In this document: piece by piece, positions 40,218 to 48,428 of the stretch
Position numbering within the stretch: the first letter of the stretch is position 1
Layout: each line of letters opens with the position of its first letter
Assembly (NCBI GenBank): GCA_038062745.1
Contig: JBBTWO010000019.1
Span: 1-49,795 of the forward strand
Reading direction: 5' to 3'
Length of the DNA: 49,795 bases
Source of the DNA: JBBTWO01 sp038062745
Lineage (GTDB): Bacteria; Patescibacteriota; Microgenomatia; UBA8517
Notes under the pieces: model-generated
Told to the model about the DNA's origin: nothing
The model's database searches: none
Seen by the model: only the letters and a program-made list of their open reading frames with translations
Made by a program: the position numbers and the translations under genes

Positions 40218-41411
40218 CTACTTAAGATTTAAGGTATACAGGTTGGAGAGGGAATCTGTGGAGCCAAGATTGGTTAGTATTAGTAGTTTTGCTGAATTGG
40301 TATATGGATAAGCATGGGGATAGATATAGGAACCCGAATAAACTATTTGTTTATTGGTGCCATCATATTCTTCAATTATTAGTTTGTCTTTTTGGGGTAA
40401 AATTAAGTGTTTGGAAGTAGGCAGCCAGTAAGTAATTTCATCTTTGGTGGCTACTTCAAAGTTGCGGTCTTCCTTGGTGTCGTAGACATATTTTTTGCCT
40501 TTGCCTATATCTCTGGCCTGTTTTTGTGATGAAGCACCAGGCAATTCTTTGACAATGCCTTCAGGAATTGAAGCACTGTCTGTGGCTGTATAGAGAATTT
40601 TATTCTCATCTGGCGAAAAAACAATGTCAGTGGCTTTGGTGGTTAAGATATCACCAAGTTCGTTAGGTAAATTAGATAGTTGGGCATCAAGCTGTTTTTG
40701 TTCCAGTTCTGCCCATCTTTTTTCAATTTGAGCCAGTTCCAAAACAGTTTGAGCTTTTAATTCACTTTTTGATTTAAACTCAGAAACATCCAGTAAAAAC
40801 TTGTCAGTTGGTGAATCAAGCTTTTTTAAAGTTGCTTGTGTCAATAGTATCTCTTTGGCATCGGGGGACCATTTCCAGGTTGCTGCTGACAAATCTCCAT
40901 CAGTAATTCTCTTTGGTTCTCGGCTGAAGCCAATTGGCAGAGTAACAATTTCGCTTACCCACAAACCTTCTTTGTCGATATCTTTTTCGGTTGAGGCAAC
41001 CGCGTAGGCCACTCTAGTTGAATCTGCTGCTGAAACAGGATTAAGCACGCCCGAGAAAGTAACTGCAGAAAGCGAAGGGGCAGCAGGGAAAAGGGAAGCG
41101 TCAATTTCGGTGACGACCTCCTTTTTAATGACCATGGTTTTACTCCAGGTCAAAAAGCCATTTTTCTTGATTTCTATATTGTAGGTTCCAGGAGCTAGTG
41201 AAATAGTGGCGCTAGTAGCAGTTTTTAGTACTCCATCAATATAAATTTGGGATCCATTAGGTTCAGAATTGACCACCAAAATACCATTTGGGGTAAATTT
41301 GAAGGTTTTGGTATCAAATTTGTAGCCCCTAGCATAGAAAGAAGCCACCAGCCCTAAAAGGGCAACAACTAGGATAGTAGACAAAAAAACCAATATTCTG
41401 ACTTTAGGCAT
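40218..41411 (-). CDS. Membrane-anchored PEGA-domain protein with beta-propeller-like ectodomain
   Basis: 397 residues. An N-terminal helix (ILVFLSTILVVALLGLVASFYARGY) anchors the protein, and the rest lies outside. A PEGA domain follows (GILVVNSEPNGSQIYIDGVLKTATSATISLAPGTYNIEIKKNG, in pieces), ending near residue 105. Afterwards come repeats of beta-propeller type (ATWKWSPDAKEILLTQ; DIVFSPDENKILYTATD; EITYWLPTSKHLIL) resembling WD40/TolB blades. ATG 41411 is chosen because it directly precedes the anchor; a 21-residue upstream extension has no membrane-protein character. This is a frequent surface-protein design in CPR bacteria. Function unknown. Confidence 0.72.
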   Translation of the reverse strand: MPKVRILVFLSTILVVALLGLVASFYARGYKFDTKTFKFTPNGILVVNSEPNGSQIYIDGVLKTATSATISLAPGTYNIEIKKNGFLTWSKTMVIKKEVVTEIDASLFPAAPSLSAVTFSGVLNPVSAADSTRVAYAVASTEKDIDKEGLWVSEIVTLPIGFSREPKRITDGDLSAATWKWSPDAKEILLTQATLKKLDSPTDKFLLDVSEFKSKSELKAQTVLELAQIEKRWAELEQKQLDAQLSNLPNELGDILTTKATDIVFSPDENKILYTATDSASIPEGIVKELPGASSQKQARDIGKGKKYVYDTKEDRNFEVATKDEITYWLPTSKHLILPQKDKLIIEEYDGTNKQIVYSGSYIYPHAYPYTNSAKLLILTNLGSTDSLSNLYTLNLK

Positions 41412-41461
41412 TGCTTTGTCTGTATTGTACCACCAACGAAAATCCTCATCTATTTGACAAC

Positions 41462-41496
41462 TTGACAACTCCACATATTAGGCGTATTATATGGAG
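41462..41496 (+). promoter_or_regulatory. Promoter with dyad upstream of the DUF4143 ATPase gene
   Basis: TTGACA at 41462-41467 and TATTAT at 41485-41490, 17 bases apart; a second TTGACA begins at 41454. An inverted repeat CTCCACATA/TATATGGAG (8 of 9 pairs, 10-base spacer) covers 41469-41496 and could be an operator. Confidence 0.65.
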
Positions 41497-41522
41497 TATA
41501 GTCCTTAAAGTAGGCTTAAAAT

Positions 41523-42689
41523 ATGGATAAAACTATTCACAGAGAAATTGCTGATTCATTAAAATCTGATATGTTCAAAGGTAAGGTGCTTATCTTGACT
41601 GGTGCCAGACAGGTTGGTAAAACAACTTTGATGAAATCAATATTGTCAAACTTTGATAATGTCTTGAATTTAAACGCAGATAATCCTACTGATAGGTCAA
41701 AATTGGAAAACCAAGATTTTGAAAAGTTAAATGGATTAGTTGGCAGCAATAAAATTGTCTTTATAGACGAAGCGCAAAAAGTTCCCAATATTGGAGATAC
41801 TTTAAAATTACTTGTCGATAATTACAAAGACACAAAACAAATTATTGCAACTGGCTCCTCAAGTCTTAATCTGCTTTCAAATACTCAAGAACCTCTTACA
41901 GGTAGAAAATACGTCCATGAATTATTCAGTCTTTCAATGCGAGAAATTTTTCCAGGTTTAAACCCTATTGATTTAGAAAAGGAATTGCCAAGTGTGTTAG
42001 TGTATGGAACTTATCCTGAAATATATACAAGCAATGAAAATGACAAGCAACGCCTATTAACAGAAATTGTTGGCAGTTATTTATACCAAGATATTTTGGA
42101 ACTTGAACAAGTAAGAAATCCTGCCACTTTGCAAAAGCTATTGTCGGCAATAGCACTTCAATTGGGATCGGAGGTTTCCTTAAATGAATTAAGCAACTTG
42201 GTAGGTTTAGATTTAAAAACGGTTGAACGATATATTGATTTACTTGAAAAAAATTTCGTTTTGTTTAGGCTTTCCCCTTATTATACAAATCAGCGTAAAA
42301 CACTATCAAAACTAAACAAAATATACTTTTATGATTTAGGTATTAGAAATGCCTTAATCAATAATTTTAATCCTTTGGATCTTAGAAATGATGTTGGTGC
42401 ATTATGGGAGAATTTTCTCATTGTTGAAAGAATGAAATTGCGCCAATTCAAGAATATCTACTCTTCTCAGTATTTTTGGCGTACATATGATGGAGCAGAA
42501 ATTGATTTAGTCGAAGAGCGAGAAGGTAAGCTCTTTGGGTATGAAATTAAATGGAAGAAAAACCGCACACAGCCAAAAAGTTGGTTGGACTATCCAAATT
42601 CGGAATACAAATTAGTTAACCAGGAAAATTTCATTGAGTTTCTCCAAATCACACCGCTGAGTTTTGGAAAAACTGGAGTCAATCAGTAA
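41523..42689 (+). CDS. AAA_14/DUF4143 ATPase
   Basis: P-loop ATPase of the widespread AAA_14 plus DUF4143 family of unknown function. Walker A GARQVGKTT is at about residues 27-35, Walker B IVFIDEAQK, sensor-like ATGSSS, and the GRKYVHELFSLSMREI region. The C-terminal DUF4143 nuclease-like domain has FWRTYDGAEIDLVEEREGKLFGYEIKWKKN (D...ExK). The last 14 residues are out of frame with a remnant of another gene, whose 3' end begins at about 42644, so the natural C-terminus was probably lost in a recombination. Confidence 0.88.
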   Translation: MDKTIHREIADSLKSDMFKGKVLILTGARQVGKTTLMKSILSNFDNVLNLNADNPTDRSKLENQDFEKLNGLVGSNKIVFIDEAQKVPNIGDTLKLLVDNYKDTKQIIATGSSSLNLLSNTQEPLTGRKYVHELFSLSMREIFPGLNPIDLEKELPSVLVYGTYPEIYTSNENDKQRLLTEIVGSYLYQDILELEQVRNPATLQKLLSAIALQLGSEVSLNELSNLVGLDLKTVERYIDLLEKNFVLFRLSPYYTNQRKTLSKLNKIYFYDLGIRNALINNFNPLDLRNDVGALWENFLIVERMKLRQFKNIYSSQYFWRTYDGAEIDLVEEREGKLFGYEIKWKKNRTQPKSWLDYPNSEYKLVNQENFIEFLQITPLSFGKTGVNQ

Positions 42690-42754
42690 ATCTATCAGCA
42701 GATGATCTTTCAGAGAAGGAAATGTTAGAAATAATTTCTGAATACATTAACTAG
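42644..42754 (+). pseudogene. 3' remnant of a CYTH-like gene
   Basis: In the third frame this reads P-N-H-T-A-E-F-W-K-N-W-S followed by SVNLSADDLSEKEMLEII and SEYIN-stop. This is nearly identical to the last 36 residues of the intact gene at 46698-47291 (PDHTAEFWKNWSE, SADGLSDKEMLEIISEYIKI). The 5' part is missing and replaced by the ATPase gene. Confidence 0.85.
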
Positions 42755-42818
42755 AAGGACGGGTACCACCAATAAAAATACCCATCTATTTCCTGCTTAT
42801 TTGTGAGATAATATGTCT

Positions 42819-43346
42819 ATGATCTTAAAAGATCCAAACGAAATTAATTTTCTAGAGACTTTACAAGCAGAGTTTCTAAAACTTTTTGGAAACCTTGGCT
42901 ACAGAAAAAAGGTGTGTGCAGTCATTGTGGATGACAAAAGGAATTTCCTAATAGATCAATTAACTAGTTATGGAGATAATCAATGGAATTTTTCGGGAGG
43001 AGGAATTGAAGAGGATGAAACTCCTAAGAAAGCATTACTCAGAGAATTAAAAGAAGAACTAGGATCTACTAATTTCAAGATAATTAAAGAGAGTAATATT
43101 GTCAGTAAATATAACTGGCCTAATTCAGTCATTATAAAAAGATTAAAAAAGGATAGAAAGACATGGAGAGGCCAGGAAGCAATATATTTCCTGGTTGAGT
43201 ATTTAGGCAAAAAAGAGGATCTAAAACCAGATCCCGAGGAAATAAGAAAGATTAAATGGATTAAAAAGAATGAATTTTCTAAATATTTTATATTTACAAA
43301 TCAAACTGAAGAAACAGAGTTGGTTTTGAAAGACTTACAAATTTAA
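42819..43346 (+). CDS. NUDIX hydrolase
   Basis: Pyrophosphohydrolase for a nucleoside-diphosphate-linked substrate. The NUDIX box GGGIEEDETPKKALLRELKEELG fits G-x5-E-x7-R-E-U-x-E-E-x-G-U. NQWNFSGGG before it and the RKIKWIKKNEF end are typical of small nucleotide-pool-type members. 175 residues. GATAAT at 42807-42812 places RNA +1 at about the ATG at 42819, so this start is preferred over 42813. First gene of an A+T-rich run of short genes. Confidence 0.88.
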   Translation: MILKDPNEINFLETLQAEFLKLFGNLGYRKKVCAVIVDDKRNFLIDQLTSYGDNQWNFSGGGIEEDETPKKALLRELKEELGSTNFKIIKESNIVSKYNWPNSVIIKRLKKDRKTWRGQEAIYFLVEYLGKKEDLKPDPEEIRKIKWIKKNEFSKYFIFTNQTEETELVLKDLQI

Positions 43347-43364
43347 CATAGCCATAAATTTCAT

Positions 43365-43958
43365 ATGAACAACCTAACAAGTTTTTATTTTTATCATAAT
43401 TCAAAATCAAATACTTTAGATGTAATTTTATGTGGAGGATCATATGGCATTGACACTGATTTTATGCAAAAGGTATTTACCCACTCAAAAGAAAAAGGAA
43501 ATGGTGTAATTTTATTCAATTTTCCATATTTTGAAAGGGGTGAAGAACATTCTTCTGGAGAGGAATTACTTGAAGAATTAGAAACACTTCAAAAGATGCT
43601 TGATGTTGCAGGATATAAGAATTACAAAAAAATAAGACTTATTGCAAAATCACTTGGAGGAATAGTTGCAAGTTTTTGTCTTGATAAACTTCCAAAAAGT
43701 GAGCATGATAAATTTGAAATTATAATTTTGGGATTTGTTGTAGGAAGCCCAAAGCTTAATAATTTTACTGGGAAAATCACTATTATCCAAGGACAGAAAG
43801 ATAAATTTGGAGGTATAGAAGCAGTAAAGAAGGAATTGATAAATGCAAAATCAAAAAATATAAGATTTATTGAAATTCCAAATGCCAATCATAGTTTTAA
43901 AGACGCAAAAACTGACAAGCCAGCTTATGAAGATATTGCCATTAACAGTATAGATTAA
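43365..43958 (+). CDS. Small alpha/beta hydrolase
   Basis: A 197-residue serine-hydrolase fold: VILCGGSYGIDTDFM for the oxyanion side, IAKSLGGIVASF with the nucleophile Ser in a G/A-K-S-L-G elbow, TIIQGQKDKFGG with the acid and NANHSFKD with the catalytic His. The layout resembles small dienelactone-hydrolase or YdeN-type proteins. Substrate unknown. It follows the NUDIX gene and precedes the pyrophosphatase-like gene with short gaps, so the three are probably one transcript. Confidence 0.78.
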   Translation: MNNLTSFYFYHNSKSNTLDVILCGGSYGIDTDFMQKVFTHSKEKGNGVILFNFPYFERGEEHSSGEELLEELETLQKMLDVAGYKNYKKIRLIAKSLGGIVASFCLDKLPKSEHDKFEIIILGFVVGSPKLNNFTGKITIIQGQKDKFGGIEAVKKELINAKSKNIRFIEIPNANHSFKDAKTDKPAYEDIAINSID

Positions 43959-43974
43959 TTGGTAAGCCAAAATT

Positions 43975-44319
43975 ATGAAAACAAAAGCAAAGCAATTTTT
44001 AGGAAAAGAGGTTGAAGTTATAATTGATAGGCCTTTGGGAAGCAAACATCCAAAACATGGATTTATTTATGAAGTGAATTATGGATATGTTCCAAACACA
44101 AAATCTCCTGACGGAGAAGAGCTCGACGCATATTATTTGGGAGTAGATATATCTCTAAAAAAGGCAATTGGAATTTGTGTTGCTATAATTCATAGAATCA
44201 ATGATGACGATGACAAATTAATTGTTGTTTCTAATGATAACAGGGACATAAGTAATGAAGAAATAGATAAATTAACAAATTTTCAAGAACAATGGTTTGA
44301 ACATCAGATAGTTAGATAG
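43975..44319 (+). CDS. Inorganic-pyrophosphatase-like short protein
   Basis: 114 residues with the beta-barrel pattern of family I pyrophosphatases: IDRPLGSKHPKHGFIYEVNYGYVPNT, then DGEELDAYYLGVD, then VAIIHRINDDDDKLIVVSND. In soluble pyrophosphatases the metal motif is D-G-D-P-x-D; here it is D-G-E-E-L-D, so one Asp is Glu. The chain is also shorter than the usual 165-180 residues, missing part of the C-terminal half. The family includes such short relatives of unknown substrate. Confidence 0.72.
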   Translation: MKTKAKQFLGKEVEVIIDRPLGSKHPKHGFIYEVNYGYVPNTKSPDGEELDAYYLGVDISLKKAIGICVAIIHRINDDDDKLIVVSNDNRDISNEEIDKLTNFQEQWFEHQIVR

Positions 44320-44332
44320 AGCTAGAAATAGA

Positions 44333-45139
44333 TTATTTAAAATTTTGAGTTACCTGATAATAAATCTCAGAACCATTAATGTCTTTATCTAATAATTCTT
44401 TGTTTATTTTACTTTCAAAGATTATGTTTTTGGCTTCGTTTTTTGTCATTTTTTTGTTGTCAATCAACTTGGCATATTTAATTAACCCTTCTCTTAAAGA
44501 GTTTTTAGCCAGTTGATCTTCATGTTGATAGATATATTGCCTTAAAAATAGCGCTAGATTTTTATTTTCGATTGGATCTGGAAGCTTAATAAGCTCGATT
44601 ACCATTGAATTAGTTCTGGGAACTGGAATAAACTTTTCTTTATGTACCTCCAGCAATGTTTTTACTTTAAAAAAAGACCCAAAGACTGGGTTAATCTCTA
44701 TTTTATTTACAAACTTAATCGGAACAAGAAGAATAACCTTGTCATATTCTAGAAATGTTAAGTTGTGTAAGAATTTTTCAACAAAGGAGTATGGCAAGTT
44801 GGAGACTACTTTATTATATTCTTTCCTTTTCTTCCATTTCCCGTGAAGTTGAATATATTCCCAAGCATCTTCAATTCTGACATCAACATTGTGTGGCAAT
44901 TTGTTTAAAAATGGCTTAAACTTCTTATCTACTTCAAAGGCAATGACACGCCCAGCATTTTTTGCAATTACTTCTGTTAAATTTCCAAGACCCGCTCCAA
45001 CTTCCAAAACTACATCATTCTTGTTTAAGTTTGCAAATCCAACAATCTTTTTAATGATTTGATCGTCATTCAAAAAGAACTGGTCTTTTAAAGGATCTGG
45101 AATAATTTTATATTTTTGGAGTATTTGTTTAATTTCCAT
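44333..45139 (-). CDS. KsgA/Erm-family rRNA adenine methyltransferase-like protein
   Basis: SAM-dependent N6-adenine dimethyltransferase fold. DQFFLNDDQIIKKIV, motif I LEVGAGLGNLTEVIA, FEVDKKF and the catalytic NLPY motif in VVSNLPYSF are visible. The C-terminal helical domain follows. 268 residues. It could be the chromosomal KsgA (16S rRNA A1518/A1519) or an Erm-like enzyme; which cannot be decided here. The start overlaps the GrpB-NUDIX gene by 11 bases on the same strand. Confidence 0.82.
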   Translation of the reverse strand: MEIKQILQKYKIIPDPLKDQFFLNDDQIIKKIVGFANLNKNDVVLEVGAGLGNLTEVIAKNAGRVIAFEVDKKFKPFLNKLPHNVDVRIEDAWEYIQLHGKWKKRKEYNKVVSNLPYSFVEKFLHNLTFLEYDKVILLVPIKFVNKIEINPVFGSFFKVKTLLEVHKEKFIPVPRTNSMVIELIKLPDPIENKNLALFLRQYIYQHEDQLAKNSLREGLIKYAKLIDNKKMTKNEAKNIIFESKINKELLDKDINGSEIYYQVTQNFK

Positions 45140-46082
45140 TTAATGATTCCTTGAGTCTTTCAACGTCTTTTGTTTTTAACATTTCAATAATCTGAGACTT
45201 GTAAACCGTTAGATATTTTGCCAAAGCTGGGGTAAGATCTAAACTTAAAGATTCCTCAACTGTAAAAAAGCCAATCTCCTGACCTTCATCTTGTCCAAGT
45301 TTAAATTTACTTGTCTCATTATCATCTATGAAGCAGATGTAAACAGAAACTTGAGCACTATCTGCATTCTTAGCCTTACCTAAAAACTGAATATTTTTTG
45401 GAATATATGAAACTTCTTCCTGTAGCTCTCTTTTTACTGCTTCTAAATGTGTTTCATCATCCTCCACACCACCACCAGGTAATTGCCAAAGGTTTGGATG
45501 GGGAATAGTTGGAATATCATCTCTGTGAAACAAAAGTATTTTCTCGTTCCAACAGATTAGAGCAGTTGCAGAATCTTTTGCTAAGATTCTGTTGTAAAAC
45601 TCATATTTTTTTCTTTGATAATCTCTAAATGATTTTCCATCCATACTTTCTTTTAAAATTTTGTATTCTTCAAGTAAATTTTTGTTTGACTTTAAAATTT
45701 CAAAAACTTTAATTTGTCTTTGAAGCGATTCTGAAGCTGGATCTGTTAAATATAGTTCTACATCAAACCCTTCCCTTTCAAACTTCCAAGCAATTGAAGG
45801 AGGTCTTTTTGTTTTTGGTTTACCAAATATCTCAATTAATTTTGATAAATAAAGATTGAAATTCGAAGTTGGACTTAAAACATAGATATCAATGTCATTT
45901 TGGCCAGAGATTTCCAAAGCTGCCGCACCGAGGTGAAGTATTTCTACATTTGGAAGGGCGTCTTTAATCCTTAGAATAATAGAACCAGCAACCTCATTTA
46001 TTCTGGGATCATACGGTTTAACAAATACTCGCTTCTTCCCAGGAATTGTTTTTAAATAATTTTCTTCTACTTGAGTAATCAT
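45129..46082 (-). CDS. GrpB-like nucleotidyltransferase domain fused to NUDIX hydrolase
   Basis: 317 residues in two parts. Residues 1-160 resemble the GrpB/UPF0157 nucleotidyltransferase family: KPYDPRINEVAGSIILRI, ILHLGAAALEISGQNDIDIYVL (D-x-D) and EGFDVELYLTDP. Residues about 165-317 are a NUDIX hydrolase with NLWQLPGGGVEDDETHLEAVKRELQEEV. The fusion joins a nucleotide-transfer fold with a nucleotide-cleaving one. TATAAT (46095-46090 on the minus strand) is seven bases upstream, predicting a leaderless mRNA. The gene is divergent from another NUDIX gene, with only 33 bases between the start codons. Confidence 0.85.
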   Translation of the reverse strand: MITQVEENYLKTIPGKKRVFVKPYDPRINEVAGSIILRIKDALPNVEILHLGAAALEISGQNDIDIYVLSPTSNFNLYLSKLIEIFGKPKTKRPPSIAWKFEREGFDVELYLTDPASESLQRQIKVFEILKSNKNLLEEYKILKESMDGKSFRDYQRKKYEFYNRILAKDSATALICWNEKILLFHRDDIPTIPHPNLWQLPGGGVEDDETHLEAVKRELQEEVSYIPKNIQFLGKAKNADSAQVSVYICFIDDNETSKFKLGQDEGQEIGFFTVEESLSLDLTPALAKYLTVYKSQIIEMLKTKDVERLKESLNGN

Positions 46083-46089
46083 CGTGACT

Positions 46090-46095
46090 ATTATA
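46090..46095 (-). promoter_or_regulatory. -10 box of the GrpB-NUDIX gene
   Basis: Perfect TATAAT on the minus strand, ending seven bases before the ATG at 46082. It sits in the 33-base gap between divergent start codons, so both promoters must overlap here or reach into the other gene. Confidence 0.6.
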
Positions 46096-46115
46096 CGCTT
46101 TAATTGGCCTTAGAG

Positions 46116-46622
46116 ATGAAAGACAATAACTATCCAACTAGTACCTTTGAATGGGAAGGGAAACAAATAAATGTGATTTGGATTAGGACAGATTCATTGG
46201 AAGAGTTCTCACCAATAACTCAGGTATATGGAATTTGCTTTAATGATAAAGATGAAATTTTAATTTGCAGAAGAAATAAAGAAGATGGATGGCAAATTCC
46301 AGGAGGCCATCCAGAAAAGGGAGAGACAATTGAAGAAACTTTAAAAAGAGAATTATTGGAAGAAGTTGATGTTAAATCAAAAAAAATAAAAATCCTTGGA
46401 GTGCAAAAGGTATACCCTAAAGATGAACTAGAAAAATTTAGTTACCAATTAAGATGTGTTTGTGAAGTTGATAAACTACTCCCTCAGACTCCAGATCCAG
46501 ACAATGGAGATACTTGGGAGAGGAAATTTATTCCTGCACAAGAAGCAGTTAATTACATTAAATGGGGATTAACAGGAGATATTATGTTTAAAGATGCAAT
46601 TAGTTTATGGAAATCTATTTAA
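46116..46622 (+). CDS. NUDIX hydrolase
   Basis: 168-residue NUDIX protein. The box is GGHPEKGETIEETLKRELLEEV, with WQIPGGH before it, the usual form for MutT/RppH-like and sugar-nucleotide members. It is flanked upstream by DEILICRRNKEDG. The ATG at 46116 is preferred over a TTG at 46104. Divergent from the GrpB-NUDIX gene. Substrate unknown; with the other two NUDIX proteins it makes three in 3.8 kb. Confidence 0.87.
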   Translation: MKDNNYPTSTFEWEGKQINVIWIRTDSLEEFSPITQVYGICFNDKDEILICRRNKEDGWQIPGGHPEKGETIEETLKRELLEEVDVKSKKIKILGVQKVYPKDELEKFSYQLRCVCEVDKLLPQTPDPDNGDTWERKFIPAQEAVNYIKWGLTGDIMFKDAISLWKSI

Positions 46623-46686
46623 AAGAAAATTATTAAAGGACAAACAATTTTTGGTTGATAATATATTCTTGCCTCATTTTTATTGA

Positions 46687-46692
46687 TATAAT
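46687..46692 (+). promoter_or_regulatory. -10 box of the CYTH-like gene
   Basis: TATAAT ends five bases before the ATG at 46698, again a leaderless arrangement. Confidence 0.55.
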
Positions 46693-46697
46693 CACTT

Positions 46698-47291
46698 ATG
46701 TCGGATGAAAAGGAAATATTGTCGATTTTGTCTTTTGATGAATTTAAAAATTTATCAGTTTCTCTTAATAAATCACTCAAAGGTTCAAAATCAATAAAAA
46801 GATTATCTATTCAATGCACCAATTATGATTATCAGAATCTAGATACTAGAATAAGGATAACTAACGGCAAGTCTGAAATTATGCAAAAGATTGGTGATTG
46901 GAAGTCAGACGTACGACAAGAAATAAGCATACCGCTTAAAAGTGATTCCGATTTAATACTGAAAACCTTAAAAATACTTCGCAATATTACAAAGGGAGAA
47001 AATATTCAAACTTCCATAATTCAATTAGAAAATACAGTTTATAAACAGAAAGACTTTGAAATAAAGCTAACACACCAATTTGGTAAAAAAGATGTTTATA
47101 ATTGTGAAATCGAAGTATTTGATTCAAAACTTGATCCAAAAGACATAGCAAGTAATTTTAATATACCGTTACACTTACCAGATCATACTGCTGAGTTTTG
47201 GAAAAATTGGAGTGAATCTGTAAATCTCTCAGCAGACGGCCTTTCAGACAAAGAAATGTTAGAAATAATTTCTGAATACATTAAAATCTAG
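46698..47291 (+). CDS. CYTH-like protein (tentative)
   Basis: 197 residues. LDTRIRITNGKSEIMQKIGDWKS, then QEISIPL, then FEIKLTHQFGKKDVYNCEIEVFDSK give the alternating charged strands (R-x-R, K, E-x-E) of CYTH triphosphate-tunnel enzymes, such as thiamine triphosphatases and class IV adenylyl cyclases. The classical N-terminal E-x-E-x-K is not clear, so this is tentative. Its final 36 residues are duplicated as a remnant at 42644-42754, downstream of the DUF4143 ATPase gene. Confidence 0.5.
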   Translation: MSDEKEILSILSFDEFKNLSVSLNKSLKGSKSIKRLSIQCTNYDYQNLDTRIRITNGKSEIMQKIGDWKSDVRQEISIPLKSDSDLILKTLKILRNITKGENIQTSIIQLENTVYKQKDFEIKLTHQFGKKDVYNCEIEVFDSKLDPKDIASNFNIPLHLPDHTAEFWKNWSESVNLSADGLSDKEMLEIISEYIKI

Positions 47292-47399
47292 CTTTTTTAC
47301 CAAAGGGGGTTGCGATTCGATTTAGAACTTACGAAGTCTTAAAGTACAGATTACGTACTCCCTGGTAAACGAAGCTTATGAAAAGCATGGCGGAAATGA

Positions 47400-47405
47400 T
47401 ACAAT
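47400..47405 (+). promoter_or_regulatory. -10 box of the dehydrogenase/GH140-like pair
   Basis: TACAAT at 47400-47405 is 24 bases before the ATG at 47430. The rest of the 138-base gap (47292-47429) contains no clear gene or hairpin. Confidence 0.35.
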
Positions 47406-47429
47406 GCGACATATTTGTAAGAAATATTC

Positions 47430-48428
47430 ATGAGAGAAGAAGCTGAAGCAAAAATTGGAATAGTTGGAACAGGGTTTATTGCCAGAGGTCTAAGTTATTC
47501 GCTGCGAAATGATGAGTCGCTTGAGATCTCGAGAGTGTTAACTCGAAGAAAACCAGAGCAGGTGTGTGACTTAGCTGTAAATAATTGTCAGATAACCAAT
47601 TCTATCCAAGAACTTGTTGATACCTCGGACATTGTAGTTGAGTGCAGTGGTGACCCAATATACGCAACGAAAGTTTTATTAGCTGTGATGGATGCAGGCA
47701 TTCCTGTTGTTACAATGGATTCGGAACTTCAAGTTACAACAGGTAGCTGGTTGGCAAGAAAAGGATTAATCACTGAAGCTGAAGGTGACCAGCCAGGAAG
47801 TATCGCTGCGCTCCATCATGAGGTGTTGGCAATGGGGTTTGAACCTATTGTTTTGGGGAACATTAAGGGTTTTTTGAACCACACACCTACTGAGGATGAA
47901 ATGAAATATTGGGCGGGCAGGAGTGGTATTAGTTTGGAACAAGTAACTTCTTTCACAGATGGTACAAAAATCCAAATTGAGCAGACATTGGTTGCAAATG
48001 GATTAGGGGCAGAGATAGCACAAAGGGGATTAATTGGAGTTGAGTGTGTAGATTATCAAGACGGAGCCAAAAAATTAGCTGAAAATGCCGATAGCCTTGG
48101 GTTAAAAATTAGCGATTATGTTTTGTCTCCAAAGTCTCCTGCTGGTGTTTTATTAAACAATGGTGAAAATCCTCATGCAAGTGTTGCTACGGTAGCCAAA
48201 AGACGGCTCTTTCCAGGAGAAGTGTTAAAGCGAGGAATTGGAAGTTTCACCGTTCGAGGAGAAGCTGTTAAGATTGCTGACTATCCTGAGCATCTACCAA
48301 TAGGTCTTGTATTTGATGTTGTGCTTAAGAGATATGTTGAGCCAGGGCAAATTATTACCTTTGACGATATTGAAATTCCAGAAAGTCAAGCACTTGTTGC
48401 ATGGCAAGAAACAATCAAACAAAAATGA
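47430..48428 (+). CDS. COG4091-type homoserine-dehydrogenase-like oxidoreductase with SAF domain
   Basis: 332 residues. The Rossmann NAD(P) site is KIGIVGTGFIARGL, with the dehydrogenase pattern VVECSGDPIYATKVLLAVMDAGIPVVTMDSEL. A central domain follows, with ALHHEVLAMGFEPIVLGNIKGFLN and TSFTDGTKIQIEQTLVANG. The C-terminal SAF domain (LPIGLVFDVVLKRYVEPGQIITFDDIEI) is a beta-clip fold seen in sugar-acid dehydratases and sialic acid synthases. The family acts on unknown carbohydrate-derived substrates. The end overlaps the next gene (ATGA), so the two proteins should be made in parallel. Confidence 0.82.
   Translation: MREEAEAKIGIVGTGFIARGLSYSLRNDESLEISRVLTRRKPEQVCDLAVNNCQITNSIQELVDTSDIVVECSGDPIYATKVLLAVMDAGIPVVTMDSELQVTTGSWLARKGLITEAEGDQPGSIAALHHEVLAMGFEPIVLGNIKGFLNHTPTEDEMKYWAGRSGISLEQVTSFTDGTKIQIEQTLVANGLGAEIAQRGLIGVECVDYQDGAKKLAENADSLGLKISDYVLSPKSPAGVLLNNGENPHASVATVAKRRLFPGEVLKRGIGSFTVRGEAVKIADYPEHLPIGLVFDVVLKRYVEPGQIITFDDIEIPESQALVAWQETIKQK

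Noticed and set aside
40558..40565. Another CCTTCAGG
   Set aside because: The following bases do not form the inverted arm.
47292..47429. Possible small RNA or hairpin between the CYTH-like and dehydrogenase genes
   Set aside because: Only imperfect complementarity (ACCAAAGGG with CCCTGGT) at long distance; not convincing.
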